From: Parietichytrium sp. I65-24A
Lineage: Eukaryota > Sar > Bigyra > Thraustochytrida > Thraustochytriidae
Reading direction: 5' to 3'
Assembly: GCA_012862575.1 (NCBI GenBank)
Contig: BLSF01000018.1
Span: 439,680-503,679, forward strand
DNA: 64,000 nt
How positions within the stretch are numbered: position 1 is the first letter of the stretch; each line of letters begins with the position of its first letter. Shown here piece after piece: positions 1 to 9,785 of this stretch. A program made the translations under genes and the position numbers. The notes under the pieces are model-generated. The model was not told the origin of the DNA, searched no databases, and worked only from the letters and a program-made list of their open reading frames with translations.

Positions 1-186
1 AGACTCTCAGACTCGGACGACATTGTCCTGCATGACAAGGTACGGTACCACATGAGTTGCTGCGAAATCGATGAACTTCGAAAAGTGCTGTGTCAAGTGC
101 TGGCTGATAATGACAGGCAACAGCGTCCAAAGGGGTCCGTCCACCCCTATGGTTTAACTCTTACGGTAGGTAGGGTGGGAAAGTGA
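1..186 (+). CDS. 3' end of an unknown protein (partial at left edge)
   Basis: Frame 1 is open from the first base of the window to a TGA at 184-186, giving 61 residues of balanced composition that begin RLSDSDDIVLHDKVRY and include EIDELRKVLCQVLADND. It has no start codon here, so it would be the tail of a gene entering from the left, convergent with the large calpain-like gene whose stop lies about 125 bp further on. I do not recognise a family. A GTAGGT at about 170 could be a splice donor, in which case the real end differs. A 61-codon opening can occur by chance, so confidence is moderate to low. Confidence 0.4.
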   Translation, partial: RLSDSDDIVLHDKVRYHMSCCEIDELRKVLCQVLADNDRQQRPKGSVHPYGLTLTVGRVGK

Positions 187-310
187 AAGCCTTGAGGTGC
201 AAGTGGCTAAAGTGCTTCATGAAAAGGAGATAGATACGAATACATCCCAGTATTAGAAATTTAGAATTCAAAGTCAGGACACACCATTGTTCAGATTTCA
301 ATCATAGATT

Positions 311-3300
311 CTATAAGATGGGTTCTGCTTGAGGCGGGTCTTGATCGTTCGACAAGACATTGTTGATATCGTTGCCTGTCGCGAGAGTAGAGTCCTCGCC
401 GCGAAATGCGGCCATGCTTTGCTGAAGGCGTTTTCTACCGGAATTGTTCTTTTCGTCTCCATCCTCGTCATCCGAGAAAAATTCGTCGTCTCGAAGAACC
501 GCAAGAACTGTTTGGAGGTCGATGTCAAATCGCTTGTGAAGGACGTCATTGATCTTTGCAATGGCTCTTTCCGACTTTTGGTCCAATCGGTCCTTCAATT
601 TCCCGAGCGCAACAATTGCGCGATCGGCCTTCGCTGCAATCTTCCGCTTCAGTTTCTCCCTCCTGTTTTTTGGAGGTGCAAGTACAGGAGATGCAACTTG
701 CGTTTGTATGACCTCTTCAGTTTCCGGTTTAGGATACAACTGGGCAACATTGATGGCAAAACTCGAGTCTATTCGAATACTAAAAGACCCCTCAAGATTC
801 TTGTCGTACGTGGCGACGAGAAGGATATAACACCCTGGCTCGCTCATTGTCACATTGAGATGCTTCTCGTAAGCTCGATCCGGGGATCCGGCCCAAGCAA
901 CGAGCGTTTTGCTCGAGAGCACGCGCGCTCGGCGCACGTGTCGGAGCCGCGAGCCTTCCGTGCGCAAGAGCAAAATTGTGAATGGCTGAGGCTCTTGAAC
1001 CATCTGACCATCAGCGTCCACCTGGGATACCTTGATGTGAATATCCACTGGCCGCTGAATATCGAGGACCCATTGCGGGTTCCGCTGAAGCTTCCCATCC
1101 GCATTATGCTTATTTGGCAGTCCACCGCAAGTTCGATCTTTTTGACTCCACTGACCATTTAGATGTACATGCCTCCATATCCTTGGATCGTGGTAGTGGC
1201 AGACATACAAACTACGAAACGACAAGAGAAAATCACTATAACTCATCCAGAACGTTCCGTCGTCCTCGTTCTGGGTCAAGCCAAGTTTTTTCTTCAATCT
1301 CGAAGTCCACAGGGGAGAATTGTCGCCCCAGTCCCCTTTCCATTCACTGGTTGCTGAAGGTGGGTTTCGCAGTTGTATTAGGTAGTGCGAGTCGACCTTG
1401 CGCACTTGGTATATTGCATAAACTTGTCCAAACACGAGTCCGCTGTCGAGCAGCTCGGCGCTGGCAGCATTGTTAGCGACAGTGCCGCAGCCCATTAGAA
1501 AACCATTCTGCGAGAATCGCACGAGCTTCTCCCACAGACGCGCTCGGGCCGCACCTTGCGAAGCTTGGAGCAAAAAGATCTCTTCGGAATGATAGCCAGT
1601 GAGAGTCTTCAATGCATGGTGAACGTATCCGTTCTCAAGCATTGTGTAAGTCCCATAATATTTGGCGTATGCCTTCTCCAGGATGGAGACCCACATCTCC
1701 TCCAGGCGAATACTATAGCTGCAGGCAACTCCGGCATTTTTCTCAGTCACGTACGGATCGTGCAGGACGGGGAATTTATCGTCAACAATGACCAGCTCCC
1801 ACTGAGAGTTCTTGTACAACCTAACGGCATACGCTCCCAAGTCATTTCGAGACTTCGTGATGAACAAATTGTCTATGAGAGGGTCCACTTCGTCGTCTCC
1901 TACGGAACCAGATGCAGCGAGAATGGCAACGGCCGAGAGAAACCAACCGTTGTGAAGAATGCCCTGGAAAACATCGTCGGGATCCGTTCCGCCGGAGAAG
2001 AGCTTTGCGTGCGGGTTGATCTCCGTAGCGCGCTTCCATCCCGCCACCATGGCCTCGTTGTAAATCCCAGAAACTGAGTACGGCCCAGCAATGAACTCTG
2101 GGTCCTGGTACATCTTGCACGGTTTGTCGTCCTCGTCGGATTTCACCAGCACCGTGTTTGGGCCTGTACTAATTTCTTCCATGATTTCCCGTGCGTTCAA
2201 AACAATTTCTGGCTCGTCCGGAAGTGGCAACGTCACCTGCTCCGTCGCGCCGGTTTGTGCAGCTTGGTCGCGAGCCTCCTTTCTCCGCGCAAAATCCTCG
2301 ATCTGCTGCCAGCCGCGACTCTGGTCGTATTGGAGTTGCCAAGCTTCCAAGGCACTCGCATGGTCCTCCAACTCCTTGTCCTCAAGGATCCGGCGCTCTT
2401 CAATACGGTCTACTTCACGAGCAAACACTCTTTTGAGAGCATAAAAGCGTTCGCGTTGCTCAGGGCTCAAGCGCAACAGCCACATTGCCACCAAACCAAC
2501 GTCAACAGTTGCCCATGACTTTGATCGGAAAATGCTCTTTGGAGGCTCGATGCGATTTGCCAGAAGCTTGAACCTGTACTCACGCAAAAACCTTTGAAAA
2601 AGAATCGCTTCTTTTGATCGACGGCCCTCACTCGCTACAACAACCAGCAGCTGAAACAAAGCGCTTGCACGCGTCTCTTCGAAATACTCTCGACTAAGCG
2701 CATTGTCAAGGCGCGGCAATTGCTGATAGACCTTCCAGCAATCCAACAGCTCCACGTTCTCCATCTCGTCTTCGTCAGTTGCTCCTCCTTCAACATCACA
2801 ATTGACATTGAAAGTGTAGCTCTCCATCCACTTTGGCTCCAACGTTTTTTCAACAACAGAGGTTGAAAACGCATCTAAGCCGCACTTTGCAACACAGAAC
2901 GGATCGCTCGTGCCCCCTCTGTCGGCGGCCCGAAGACCCTTTGCAGAAACAACGGTGACCTGCAAGCTCGCTTTTGACGCTTTCAAGCCAAACTCGTCAA
3001 CTTTCCCAGACAGCAAAAGAGCGAGCTTGATGTCTCCTGTTGCTCGATTTGCACCGTGGCCACCTTCGAGCTCGTACGTCTCGACATGTTCAACTCCAGG
3101 CTCGAGATCGCCAAGATAGATGTCGACGCCGCCTAAAAAGTCTGACGTAAATAAATCCTTGTCCCGAACTTCGATCTGCAAAGTGTCGTCCACGGGAGGA
3201 AATGTGAACCTCCCGTTGCCCCTTGACTCCGTCCAGTCAGGATCAAGCGTTTTGTGAACAACGGCGGTCCTCCGTGTATAAGCTCCGCACTCTACAATGC

Positions 3301-6300
3301 AGAACGGATCACTGGTCCCGCCTTTATCCGCCGCTCGAAGTCCGCGGGCGCGTAAAACCATCACTCGCACCTGGAGATCCTCTTCGCCAAAGACATTCAC
3401 AATCTCTACTTGCACCTGGATCTTGCCCGTTGCAGCGGACTTTGTGTTCTCCTTTTTCGGGTCAGACTCTAGTTCATACCAGTCAATATGAGGTACATCT
3501 GGCTCAAGCTCGTCCAGGTCTATCTCTACAAAGCCCAGGTCATCATTGGCACTGGTGAGATCCCAGTCTTTCACATAGATCTTGAGAACGTCACCTCCTG
3601 GGCCGAGCTCGTCGATCAGCCTGTCAAGTTGTCCGTATTCCTCATCCTCCTCATCGCTCTCATCTTCCTCCGGTCCGTCAAGAATTACTTTACCCTGCGC
3701 GGCTAGCTCCATGGCATGAACCTTGGCGGCTTTCCTTGCCTTCCTCGTCCCACCTTTTTTACGGAGGTGGACAGGGTGTTTGTACGCATTGTAGATTGCT
3801 CCAATTAAGCCGCCAAGAAAAAATGGAGCCAACGGGCCCTTGCCGCTCCAAAACGCGTCATAGACGCTGGTCCTGGCCTCTAGCTCTCTGTCCTTGCGCA
3901 GTTTTCCCAAGCGATCGTAATTAAGTTTCTTACTTGCTTTTTGAACGACTTCGCACATTTCCTTGGCAGAGTACCTTGTTTCAAAAGCCATCACCTTTCG
4001 CCGTTTCGTTTGCCAAGCTGCATAGCGGTGCAATGCTTTCTGAATTCTGGCCTCTTCCTCGTCGCGTTTCTCATACTCTTCGCAGCTCACCTCAAAGTTG
4101 GCCCTGCGTGACTCAAACACAGACCTGGCATGCTTTGCGGCGTCCTTGAGCTCCTTCTCGTCAATGCACAAGGTCGCACTGGCCAGCCAAACCGGAGTTC
4201 GAGATACAAAGAATGAAGTTATGGTCATCATTGTCGTGAAGGAAAAGGACACTATGGCAACCCCGATCTCCAATGGGTCCACAAAAATAATGCAAGCTGC
4301 ACCCCAAAGCAACATCACCAATTGGGTTTTGTACACGAGTAGTCCAATGTGGGATTGGTCCACGAGATCGTTATTCACCGGGTCCAAGGAAAACATTGGG
4401 AATACAAACGTCGAAAAGTACATTGGCGTGCTCGATGAAACCGTGGAGTATACACGAAAGAACGCTGCCATTTGGCGCAAAAGGATGCTGCCGAAAGCAA
4501 TCGACACTGAATAAAAGAGCTGGCTCTCTGAGTCAAGCACCAGCGTGAGAGCAGCAAATCCAATAGCTATTGTGTTGAGACCTGTGCTGATCAGTGTTTG
4601 GTACCGATAGGGAAGGTAAAATCCATTCTTGGACCAAATATCAATCAGATAAACGGTACTCCAGAGGATTCCTACGCCGAGCAGCAACAAGAAACCAGCC
4701 TGCCCACCAAAGTAAACGATACCAAGTAATGCCACGAAAACAAAATAGAGCATGCACTTGTGCAATCTTGCGAAAGACTCCTCCGGGAGAACCCAGTCAC
4801 TGTCGCGCCAGATCAGGAGAGTTGACAATGTGTACAGCATTGCTGGCCACCCGACAAGAGCAAGTAAAAGCCACCACGTCCCTGGGTGCGTGATTGAGCC
4901 ACCTAGTGGCCAGATAAAGATTCCGATGCTGGCAATGATTTCCAGCGCTACCGACACCTTGAGGCATCTAACCATATCAGGAGTGACGGTTTGAGTGCCA
5001 TAAAATTTTCGCAGTGGAATGAAGACGAATACGCCGAGGAAGAAAGAATACCAAACGGCATGACCCCACTGCGCCTCCGTAAATGATAAAGTCAGACCGT
5101 AAGCAAACACGAGTAAACTTGCGGTCGTCAATGCTCGCAACATGGAGTAGTCTATAGGGGTCAGTTTTCCGTACCACAATGCTTCCATGTCGGTCATTTT
5201 CACAGGATCCGTCTCGTCAGAAACTTCGAGGGCCTTTTTAATCTTTGGAATGTACTTGGCTTTCATCCGATCTCTAAAGGCCTTATACTTTTGAACAAAA
5301 CGCTTCTGCTTTTCTCTACCCCAGCGAGCAACAGACTTTGGCGAGAGGTCTTTCCAAGAAATCTTTACCCTCTGCTTCTTGCTCGGCTTTAGCAGCTGAT
5401 CATCTTCTCCAGCCTCCTCTTCTGCCTTTGTCACACCATCCACTGCCTCCTGCTGGTCGACGCCGCCATCATCAACCTGCTTGTCAACCTTGTCTTCGTT
5501 TTGTTCCTCGTCACCTTTCCGAATTGCAACTTGGTCACTCTCATCACCTTCATCCTCACCTTCGCCTTCGCCTTCCTTCTTCTCCTCCTCTTCGGCGGAG
5601 GGCTCTTCGTCGCTGTCTGAAAAATGACGATCCACCTTTTGCGCCACATTCATTGGCTTACGAAACGCAAGGTTTGGCATACCAATCCGGCCCTTCTGAG
5701 CCACGGCCTGATCCTTGATTTTCTCATTCAGCTTTTCGAGATTTGTGAACAGCGAAGTTTTCACGGCGCTAAAGCTCGTATCATCGTCGCTGTCATCGTC
5801 ATCGTCGTCCTCATCGTCATCGTCGTCCACGCCTCGTTTCTTTTTCGCGCCATGGGTCTCCCCATCTTCGCCCTCGTCATCCTCTTGGTCATCCTCGTCC
5901 TCATCCTCGTCCTCATCCTCCTCATCTTCGTCAGAGTCGTCATCCTCACTTTTCACCCGAAGAGTGGCCGCTTGAAAGAGCTTAAAGTCATTTCCCTTCC
6001 AATGGCTGTAAATCTTGAAACACGCGCCGATGATCAAGGGCCAGAACACGGCAGTGACAAAGATAAACGTTGAGCCTTCAAGTGCATAGGTGAGAAGCCC
6101 GCTCATCACCACCAGGAGCTCCGCCAGTGCAACTAGTTGCAAAGGCAAATTGAACCACTTGAACAAAAAGTATTTCTTGGAGCCGAGCAAGCCTTCGCGT
6201 TGCAACATGATGGCTCGATTGGCGAGCCCCAAGACGACCGAAATGAACACCATCACAAACGCAAGAACGCCAAAGATGTAAATCTCCCACTGCTGCCCAC

Positions 6301-8851
6301 CGACGGATATTGTTGGGACAGAGGCGCCGTCCATGCTGAACACGTAACCCAGGAGCGCAACGAGAAAGAAAAAACTCAGAGACGCCAGGACAAACTCTGG
6401 CATAGCGCTGACGTCGTTCTTGCGCTTTTTCTTTCCAAGTCCGAGTCCGAAATAGGCAATGGCACCGGCGCGATGAGGGTCAATCGTGCGCATTCTCTGA
6501 TTGATGATCTCTGCGCCAAGTGCCCATCCGAAACACAAATAGGTAAGACCAACTCCGATGAGCCATCTTTCGCCGGAAAACAGGGCTAGCAGAGCTCGTC
6601 CGGCTAGAGACAACGAGACGTAGTCTTTCGTTTCCCACAGGCAAGGGCCGCGCAAAATCGCAAAGAGACTAAAGTCAAGGACAACAATCACAAATGAGAG
6701 ACCAACACCTTGCCCTTTGTAGGCACTATCGCATTTGTGCAGAACCAAAATGGAGTAGACAACAAGCACCAAGAAGGAGGCAGTGTAAAGTTGGCGTACC
6801 AGCCTCCTTCGTTTCCGCTTGCCGCCAGTAAACCACCTCCGAAAGATATCAGCGTACTCGAAGCCCGAGATGGTGTCGTCTACGGTATAAACACTACCCA
6901 GAAGAGATGCGAAGGGCTTATCTTTTGCATCAGCTTGGGTCGTTTTGTTCCCTTCTTCGTTTGTAGCCCCGGCTTGAGCAGCTTGCTCTTGCCTCATCTT
7001 GTTACTCAGCAAAGCCATCTTCAAGCCCATCGTACCTAGTGCCTGGAATTTGTTTTTGATTGCGCTCATCTTTGCATTTTTGCTGATGACGCGCTGGAGC
7101 TGCGTAAATGACTGGTGCATTTGATCGTTGTCGAGAAAGAACACGGCAACGATTGGCATCCCGTTCAGGGTAAACGCCACGCATGATAAGCAAAAGATGG
7201 AGTATGGTTCGCCGTTCTCAATGACGCGCATATCGTAGCAGACGGCTAAGAACAAAAAACAGAAGAGGCCTGCAAAAGCGAGACCGAAGCCACGCAGGTG
7301 GAACTTGGACATCCGCCAGCCGCTCTTCCTCCAAGTTATAAAAGTATACGCCATCAAGGTCAAGGACGCTCCAAGGCAAAATGAAGACGTCCCTGCAGAT
7401 ATTGGAGTTGCGCTGAAGGACATGGCAAAAGTATAAGATAACAACGTGGCAACAGGGACGGCGAGGCTGATCCTAGCGCCCCAGGTAACAAAGTACAGAT
7501 TTCGCCGAAAATCGATATTTGCCTGAGAACCGTTCTGATATATTGGCTTGAAGGCGAGCGTGATGAGGTTTTCGTCCTCGTCCTTTGAAGACCCCTGGAG
7601 CAAGCCGCTCTGGATCCTATCAGGGCGCCAATTGATACGCCGGCAGAACGAGAGCTGAACCAGTAGGAAAGGAATGAGCGCCACCATCATTTCCACAAAA
7701 ACGGGATACAGCGCTGATTTATCGAACGCCGATGTCGTCAAGTCGCCATTTTCAGTAGTTATTCTCATAACAATGATGGGGATAAATGTGTTTATCGCCG
7801 ACCTCGAAACAGATGAAGCATATTGCGCCGGATACCCGAGCTTTTTCTTTATCTCAGGCACCAGAGGAACCTGTACCGCCCTCCATATGTCTGTACCGGA
7901 TAGACTAAGGTTTGAATTCGGATTGCCCCAGGACGTGTCATTGGCGACCCACTGTAACGGATATGCATAATCCTCTTCGGTTCGAAACACGAAGAGATCC
8001 GCGTCGAGGTTGGTATATAGCGAAAAGTAGGTCCCATCTGTTGAAGTGTCCTTGTATTTGTAATCTGTCTGCACGAGCAGGCCTCCCTGTACACTCTCGT
8101 TTTTGAAAGTCTGGATCTCCTCGGCGTTATAAAAAGGTAAGCCCCATTGGTTGTACTGCCCCGAGGCGGAGGTGCTCGATCTCGAAGCCGTTGTGAGCAC
8201 CAAGTCGGTGTTTGAGAGGGTTACCGTAAATGGCACCACACTCATTTCCATGAGCAGGCAGGGTTGTGAAACGAGATACTCGTTATTTCTCCACTCGCCG
8301 TCGGTGTCTCTCCCCGAGCAATTGGCGGCGCTGGTGAGCGGAACCCACGCCCGTTCCGTGCAAAGCTCTCGCGAGCATGATGGCCACGTCCTAGTCTCAA
8401 CAAAACATGTGCAATCGATGACATACTGCGAAATACTATACATCTCGTCATCTGCAATTTCAAACCACGCGTCATAGTCCATTACATATATTTTCATCTC
8501 CGCGCCTGACGCCTGAGCCCCAAACTCCATCCTTCCACTACTATCCTCCCACACCGGGTCAGTGGACTCTTTAGCCACTTGTGTCTTGCGCACCACTCCG
8601 GACTCGGTCACCGTAATCTCCACATATGGGTCGGGCTGCCCCGCGAACGGGCCCCAGTCCGTATTTTCCAAACCGGTAGCCTCAAGCACCGTCACCGTCA
8701 GGTTTCCTCCTCTTGTTTCCCCGTGCGGCGACGCATAATCAGCGCCCGCGCTGAATGACGTTCCCACGTCCTCTCCATTCGCCGCCCATTTACCTTGCTG
8801 TTGCTGCTGCCACCACCATGCGCCCAGCGCCAGCACCTGTGCCGCGCGCAT
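311..8851 (-). CDS. Giant multi-pass membrane protein with C2 domains and a catalytically degenerate calpain domain
   Basis: The open frame continues to 8866, but that codon is GTG. The first ATG is at 8851, giving about 2,846 residues without introns. In order: a weak N-terminal hydrophobic segment; a C2-like domain (about 50-145); an extracytoplasmic-looking region; many hydrophobic segments (about 385 to 1560) interrupted by Asp/Glu-rich loops (about 968-1060 and 1075-1120); a partial and then two full C2 repeats (about 1757-2020, each with LRAAD and GGTSDPF); a calpain CysPc fold (about 2247-2560); and a calpain domain III-like beta-sandwich (about 2563-2690). The usual GDCW active-site motif reads HNGW (Gly2302 in place of Cys), and the His of GHAY is Gln (GQVY, Gln2476). 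The Asn of RNP is kept (Asn2496). Membrane-anchored calpains are known (plant DEK1), but those are active; this one should be inactive as a protease and may be a calcium/lipid-responsive scaffold. It is divergent from the carboxypeptidase gene. Confidence 0.85.
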   Translation of the reverse strand: MRAAQVLALGAWWWQQQQQGKWAANGEDVGTSFSAGADYASPHGETRGGNLTVTVLEATGLENTDWGPFAGQPDPYVEITVTESGVVRKTQVAKESTDPVWEDSSGRMEFGAQASGAEMKIYVMDYDAWFEIADDEMYSISQYVIDCTCFVETRTWPSCSRELCTERAWVPLTSAANCSGRDTDGEWRNNEYLVSQPCLLMEMSVVPFTVTLSNTDLVLTTASRSSTSASGQYNQWGLPFYNAEEIQTFKNESVQGGLLVQTDYKYKDTSTDGTYFSLYTNLDADLFVFRTEEDYAYPLQWVANDTSWGNPNSNLSLSGTDIWRAVQVPLVPEIKKKLGYPAQYASSVSRSAINTFIPIIVMRITTENGDLTTSAFDKSALYPVFVEMMVALIPFLLVQLSFCRRINWRPDRIQSGLLQGSSKDEDENLITLAFKPIYQNGSQANIDFRRNLYFVTWGARISLAVPVATLLSYTFAMSFSATPISAGTSSFCLGASLTLMAYTFITWRKSGWRMSKFHLRGFGLAFAGLFCFLFLAVCYDMRVIENGEPYSIFCLSCVAFTLNGMPIVAVFFLDNDQMHQSFTQLQRVISKNAKMSAIKNKFQALGTMGLKMALLSNKMRQEQAAQAGATNEEGNKTTQADAKDKPFASLLGSVYTVDDTISGFEYADIFRRWFTGGKRKRRRLVRQLYTASFLVLVVYSILVLHKCDSAYKGQGVGLSFVIVVLDFSLFAILRGPCLWETKDYVSLSLAGRALLALFSGERWLIGVGLTYLCFGWALGAEIINQRMRTIDPHRAGAIAYFGLGLGKKKRKNDVSAMPEFVLASLSFFFLVALLGYVFSMDGASVPTISVGGQQWEIYIFGVLAFVMVFISVVLGLANRAIMLQREGLLGSKKYFLFKWFNLPLQLVALAELLVVMSGLLTYALEGSTFIFVTAVFWPLIIGACFKIYSHWKGNDFKLFQAATLRVKSEDDDSDEDEEDEDEDEDEDDQEDDEGEDGETHGAKKKRGVDDDDDEDDDDDDSDDDTSFSAVKTSLFTNLEKLNEKIKDQAVAQKGRIGMPNLAFRKPMNVAQKVDRHFSDSDEEPSAEEEEKKEGEGEGEDEGDESDQVAIRKGDEEQNEDKVDKQVDDGGVDQQEAVDGVTKAEEEAGEDDQLLKPSKKQRVKISWKDLSPKSVARWGREKQKRFVQKYKAFRDRMKAKYIPKIKKALEVSDETDPVKMTDMEALWYGKLTPIDYSMLRALTTASLLVFAYGLTLSFTEAQWGHAVWYSFFLGVFVFIPLRKFYGTQTVTPDMVRCLKVSVALEIIASIGIFIWPLGGSITHPGTWWLLLALVGWPAMLYTLSTLLIWRDSDWVLPEESFARLHKCMLYFVFVALLGIVYFGGQAGFLLLLGVGILWSTVYLIDIWSKNGFYLPYRYQTLISTGLNTIAIGFAALTLVLDSESQLFYSVSIAFGSILLRQMAAFFRVYSTVSSSTPMYFSTFVFPMFSLDPVNNDLVDQSHIGLLVYKTQLVMLLWGAACIIFVDPLEIGVAIVSFSFTTMMTITSFFVSRTPVWLASATLCIDEKELKDAAKHARSVFESRRANFEVSCEEYEKRDEEEARIQKALHRYAAWQTKRRKVMAFETRYSAKEMCEVVQKASKKLNYDRLGKLRKDRELEARTSVYDAFWSGKGPLAPFFLGGLIGAIYNAYKHPVHLRKKGGTRKARKAAKVHAMELAAQGKVILDGPEEDESDEEDEEYGQLDRLIDELGPGGDVLKIYVKDWDLTSANDDLGFVEIDLDELEPDVPHIDWYELESDPKKENTKSAATGKIQVQVEIVNVFGEEDLQVRVMVLRARGLRAADKGGTSDPFCIVECGAYTRRTAVVHKTLDPDWTESRGNGRFTFPPVDDTLQIEVRDKDLFTSDFLGGVDIYLGDLEPGVEHVETYELEGGHGANRATGDIKLALLLSGKVDEFGLKASKASLQVTVVSAKGLRAADRGGTSDPFCVAKCGLDAFSTSVVEKTLEPKWMESYTFNVNCDVEGGATDEDEMENVELLDCWKVYQQLPRLDNALSREYFEETRASALFQLLVVVASEGRRSKEAILFQRFLREYRFKLLANRIEPPKSIFRSKSWATVDVGLVAMWLLRLSPEQRERFYALKRVFAREVDRIEERRILEDKELEDHASALEAWQLQYDQSRGWQQIEDFARRKEARDQAAQTGATEQVTLPLPDEPEIVLNAREIMEEISTGPNTVLVKSDEDDKPCKMYQDPEFIAGPYSVSGIYNEAMVAGWKRATEINPHAKLFSGGTDPDDVFQGILHNGWFLSAVAILAASGSVGDDEVDPLIDNLFITKSRNDLGAYAVRLYKNSQWELVIVDDKFPVLHDPYVTEKNAGVACSYSIRLEEMWVSILEKAYAKYYGTYTMLENGYVHHALKTLTGYHSEEIFLLQASQGAARARLWEKLVRFSQNGFLMGCGTVANNAASAELLDSGLVFGQVYAIYQVRKVDSHYLIQLRNPPSATSEWKGDWGDNSPLWTSRLKKKLGLTQNEDDGTFWMSYSDFLLSFRSLYVCHYHDPRIWRHVHLNGQWSQKDRTCGGLPNKHNADGKLQRNPQWVLDIQRPVDIHIKVSQVDADGQMVQEPQPFTILLLRTEGSRLRHVRRARVLSSKTLVAWAGSPDRAYEKHLNVTMSEPGCYILLVATYDKNLEGSFSIRIDSSFAINVAQLYPKPETEEVIQTQVASPVLAPPKNRREKLKRKIAAKADRAIVALGKLKDRLDQKSERAIAKINDVLHKRFDIDLQTVLAVLRDDEFFSDDEDGDEKNNSGRKRLQQSMAAFRGEDSTLATGNDINNVLSNDQDPPQAEPIL

Positions 8852-9785
8852 GCCCGCCACCCGCACCTACTCCCGCCAGCGTCCCAGCGTCCCAGTGTCC
8901 CAGCGTCCCAGTGTCCCAGTTTCCCCGTGCAAGTGCTAATCACCTCCAGCAGCACGGACCCGACGGTCCCCACAGGCCACAGTGGGCGCGAGGACCCCAC
9001 AGCAGAACTCCGGTTCCGCGCCGGTTCTCCGGTCGGTTCTCTCCCGCGTGCGAACCGCGAGATAGCTGGTGTGGGGGAGAGCGCCTCTTGCGGCGTGGGC
9101 AAAGGAGCGAACGAACGAACGAAAGAACGATTCGCGCTGCGCGTACCCTCTCACTGTACGCTACACTGTACTCTCTTGGCGCCTCACAAAAAAAAAAGTC
9201 TCTCTCTGAGAGAGACGCAGAGAGAGAGAGAGGAGGGGCATAGCTGGCCATAGTCGAGTCCTATTCCCCATGGCGTTGGATGGTTTCACTTTTTTCTTGA
9301 GGAGTCGTCGTTTTACGCTAGGATTCCTTAAGGAGCGTTAGCTCTCCCACAGTCTTGCTCGGTTTGTATTGCAACCGTTAATTCCTTTGTTCCTTGCACA
9401 GTGGTAATAGGTCGCTAATCGTGACTATCAATAGAAGCGTTCCGCACCGGTTTTCGAATTTCGTCGAGAGACGTCCACCTGCTCAGTGGAAGAGCCTGAA
9501 AATAGCGCGCGTCAATGAAAGAGGAGAAAGACATCTATTAAATAGTATAGACGAATTTAGTGCTTCATTGGACGACCTTAGTACTTTGATGGATATCTTT
9601 CATTTGTAAAATGAACCCGAAGGTGTGGGGCTTACTTCGCGTACGGAAGAAGGAAGGCAAGAAAGAGTCCTCGCACTCTTATTTCGTCTCTAGCTGACTG
9701 GTACGTAAAGTAAGAGCAGCAGCAAGCTACAGGACAGAACAGGCTCTGTCACGCAGGTGGAGGCCTCGTTGAAAGGTGGTGAAAG
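8852..9785. promoter_or_regulatory. Divergent intergenic region with minisatellite and GA/CT tracts
   Basis: This stretch separates the starts of two genes read outward, so it should hold both promoters. It contains a short minisatellite of CCCAGCGT/CCCAGTGT units (about 8880-8925), a GAAC repeat (about 9108-9130), an A-run, and a self-complementary CTCTCT/GAGAGA tract (about 9199-9235). A 71-codon opening at 9394-9609 shows no recognisable family. I found no TATA element I would defend. Confidence 0.5.

Noticed and set aside
5761-5949. Long Ser-rich and Met/Thr-rich frames opposite the acidic repeat
   Set aside because: They are the reverse and shifted readings of GAT/GAG codon repeats inside the calpain-like gene.
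8863-8866. GTG start of the giant calpain-like frame at 8866
   Set aside because: Nuclear genes normally start at ATG; an ATG follows five codons later at 8851.
9394-9609. 71-codon opening in the divergent promoter region
   Set aside because: Not supported by an ATG, domain or splice partner.
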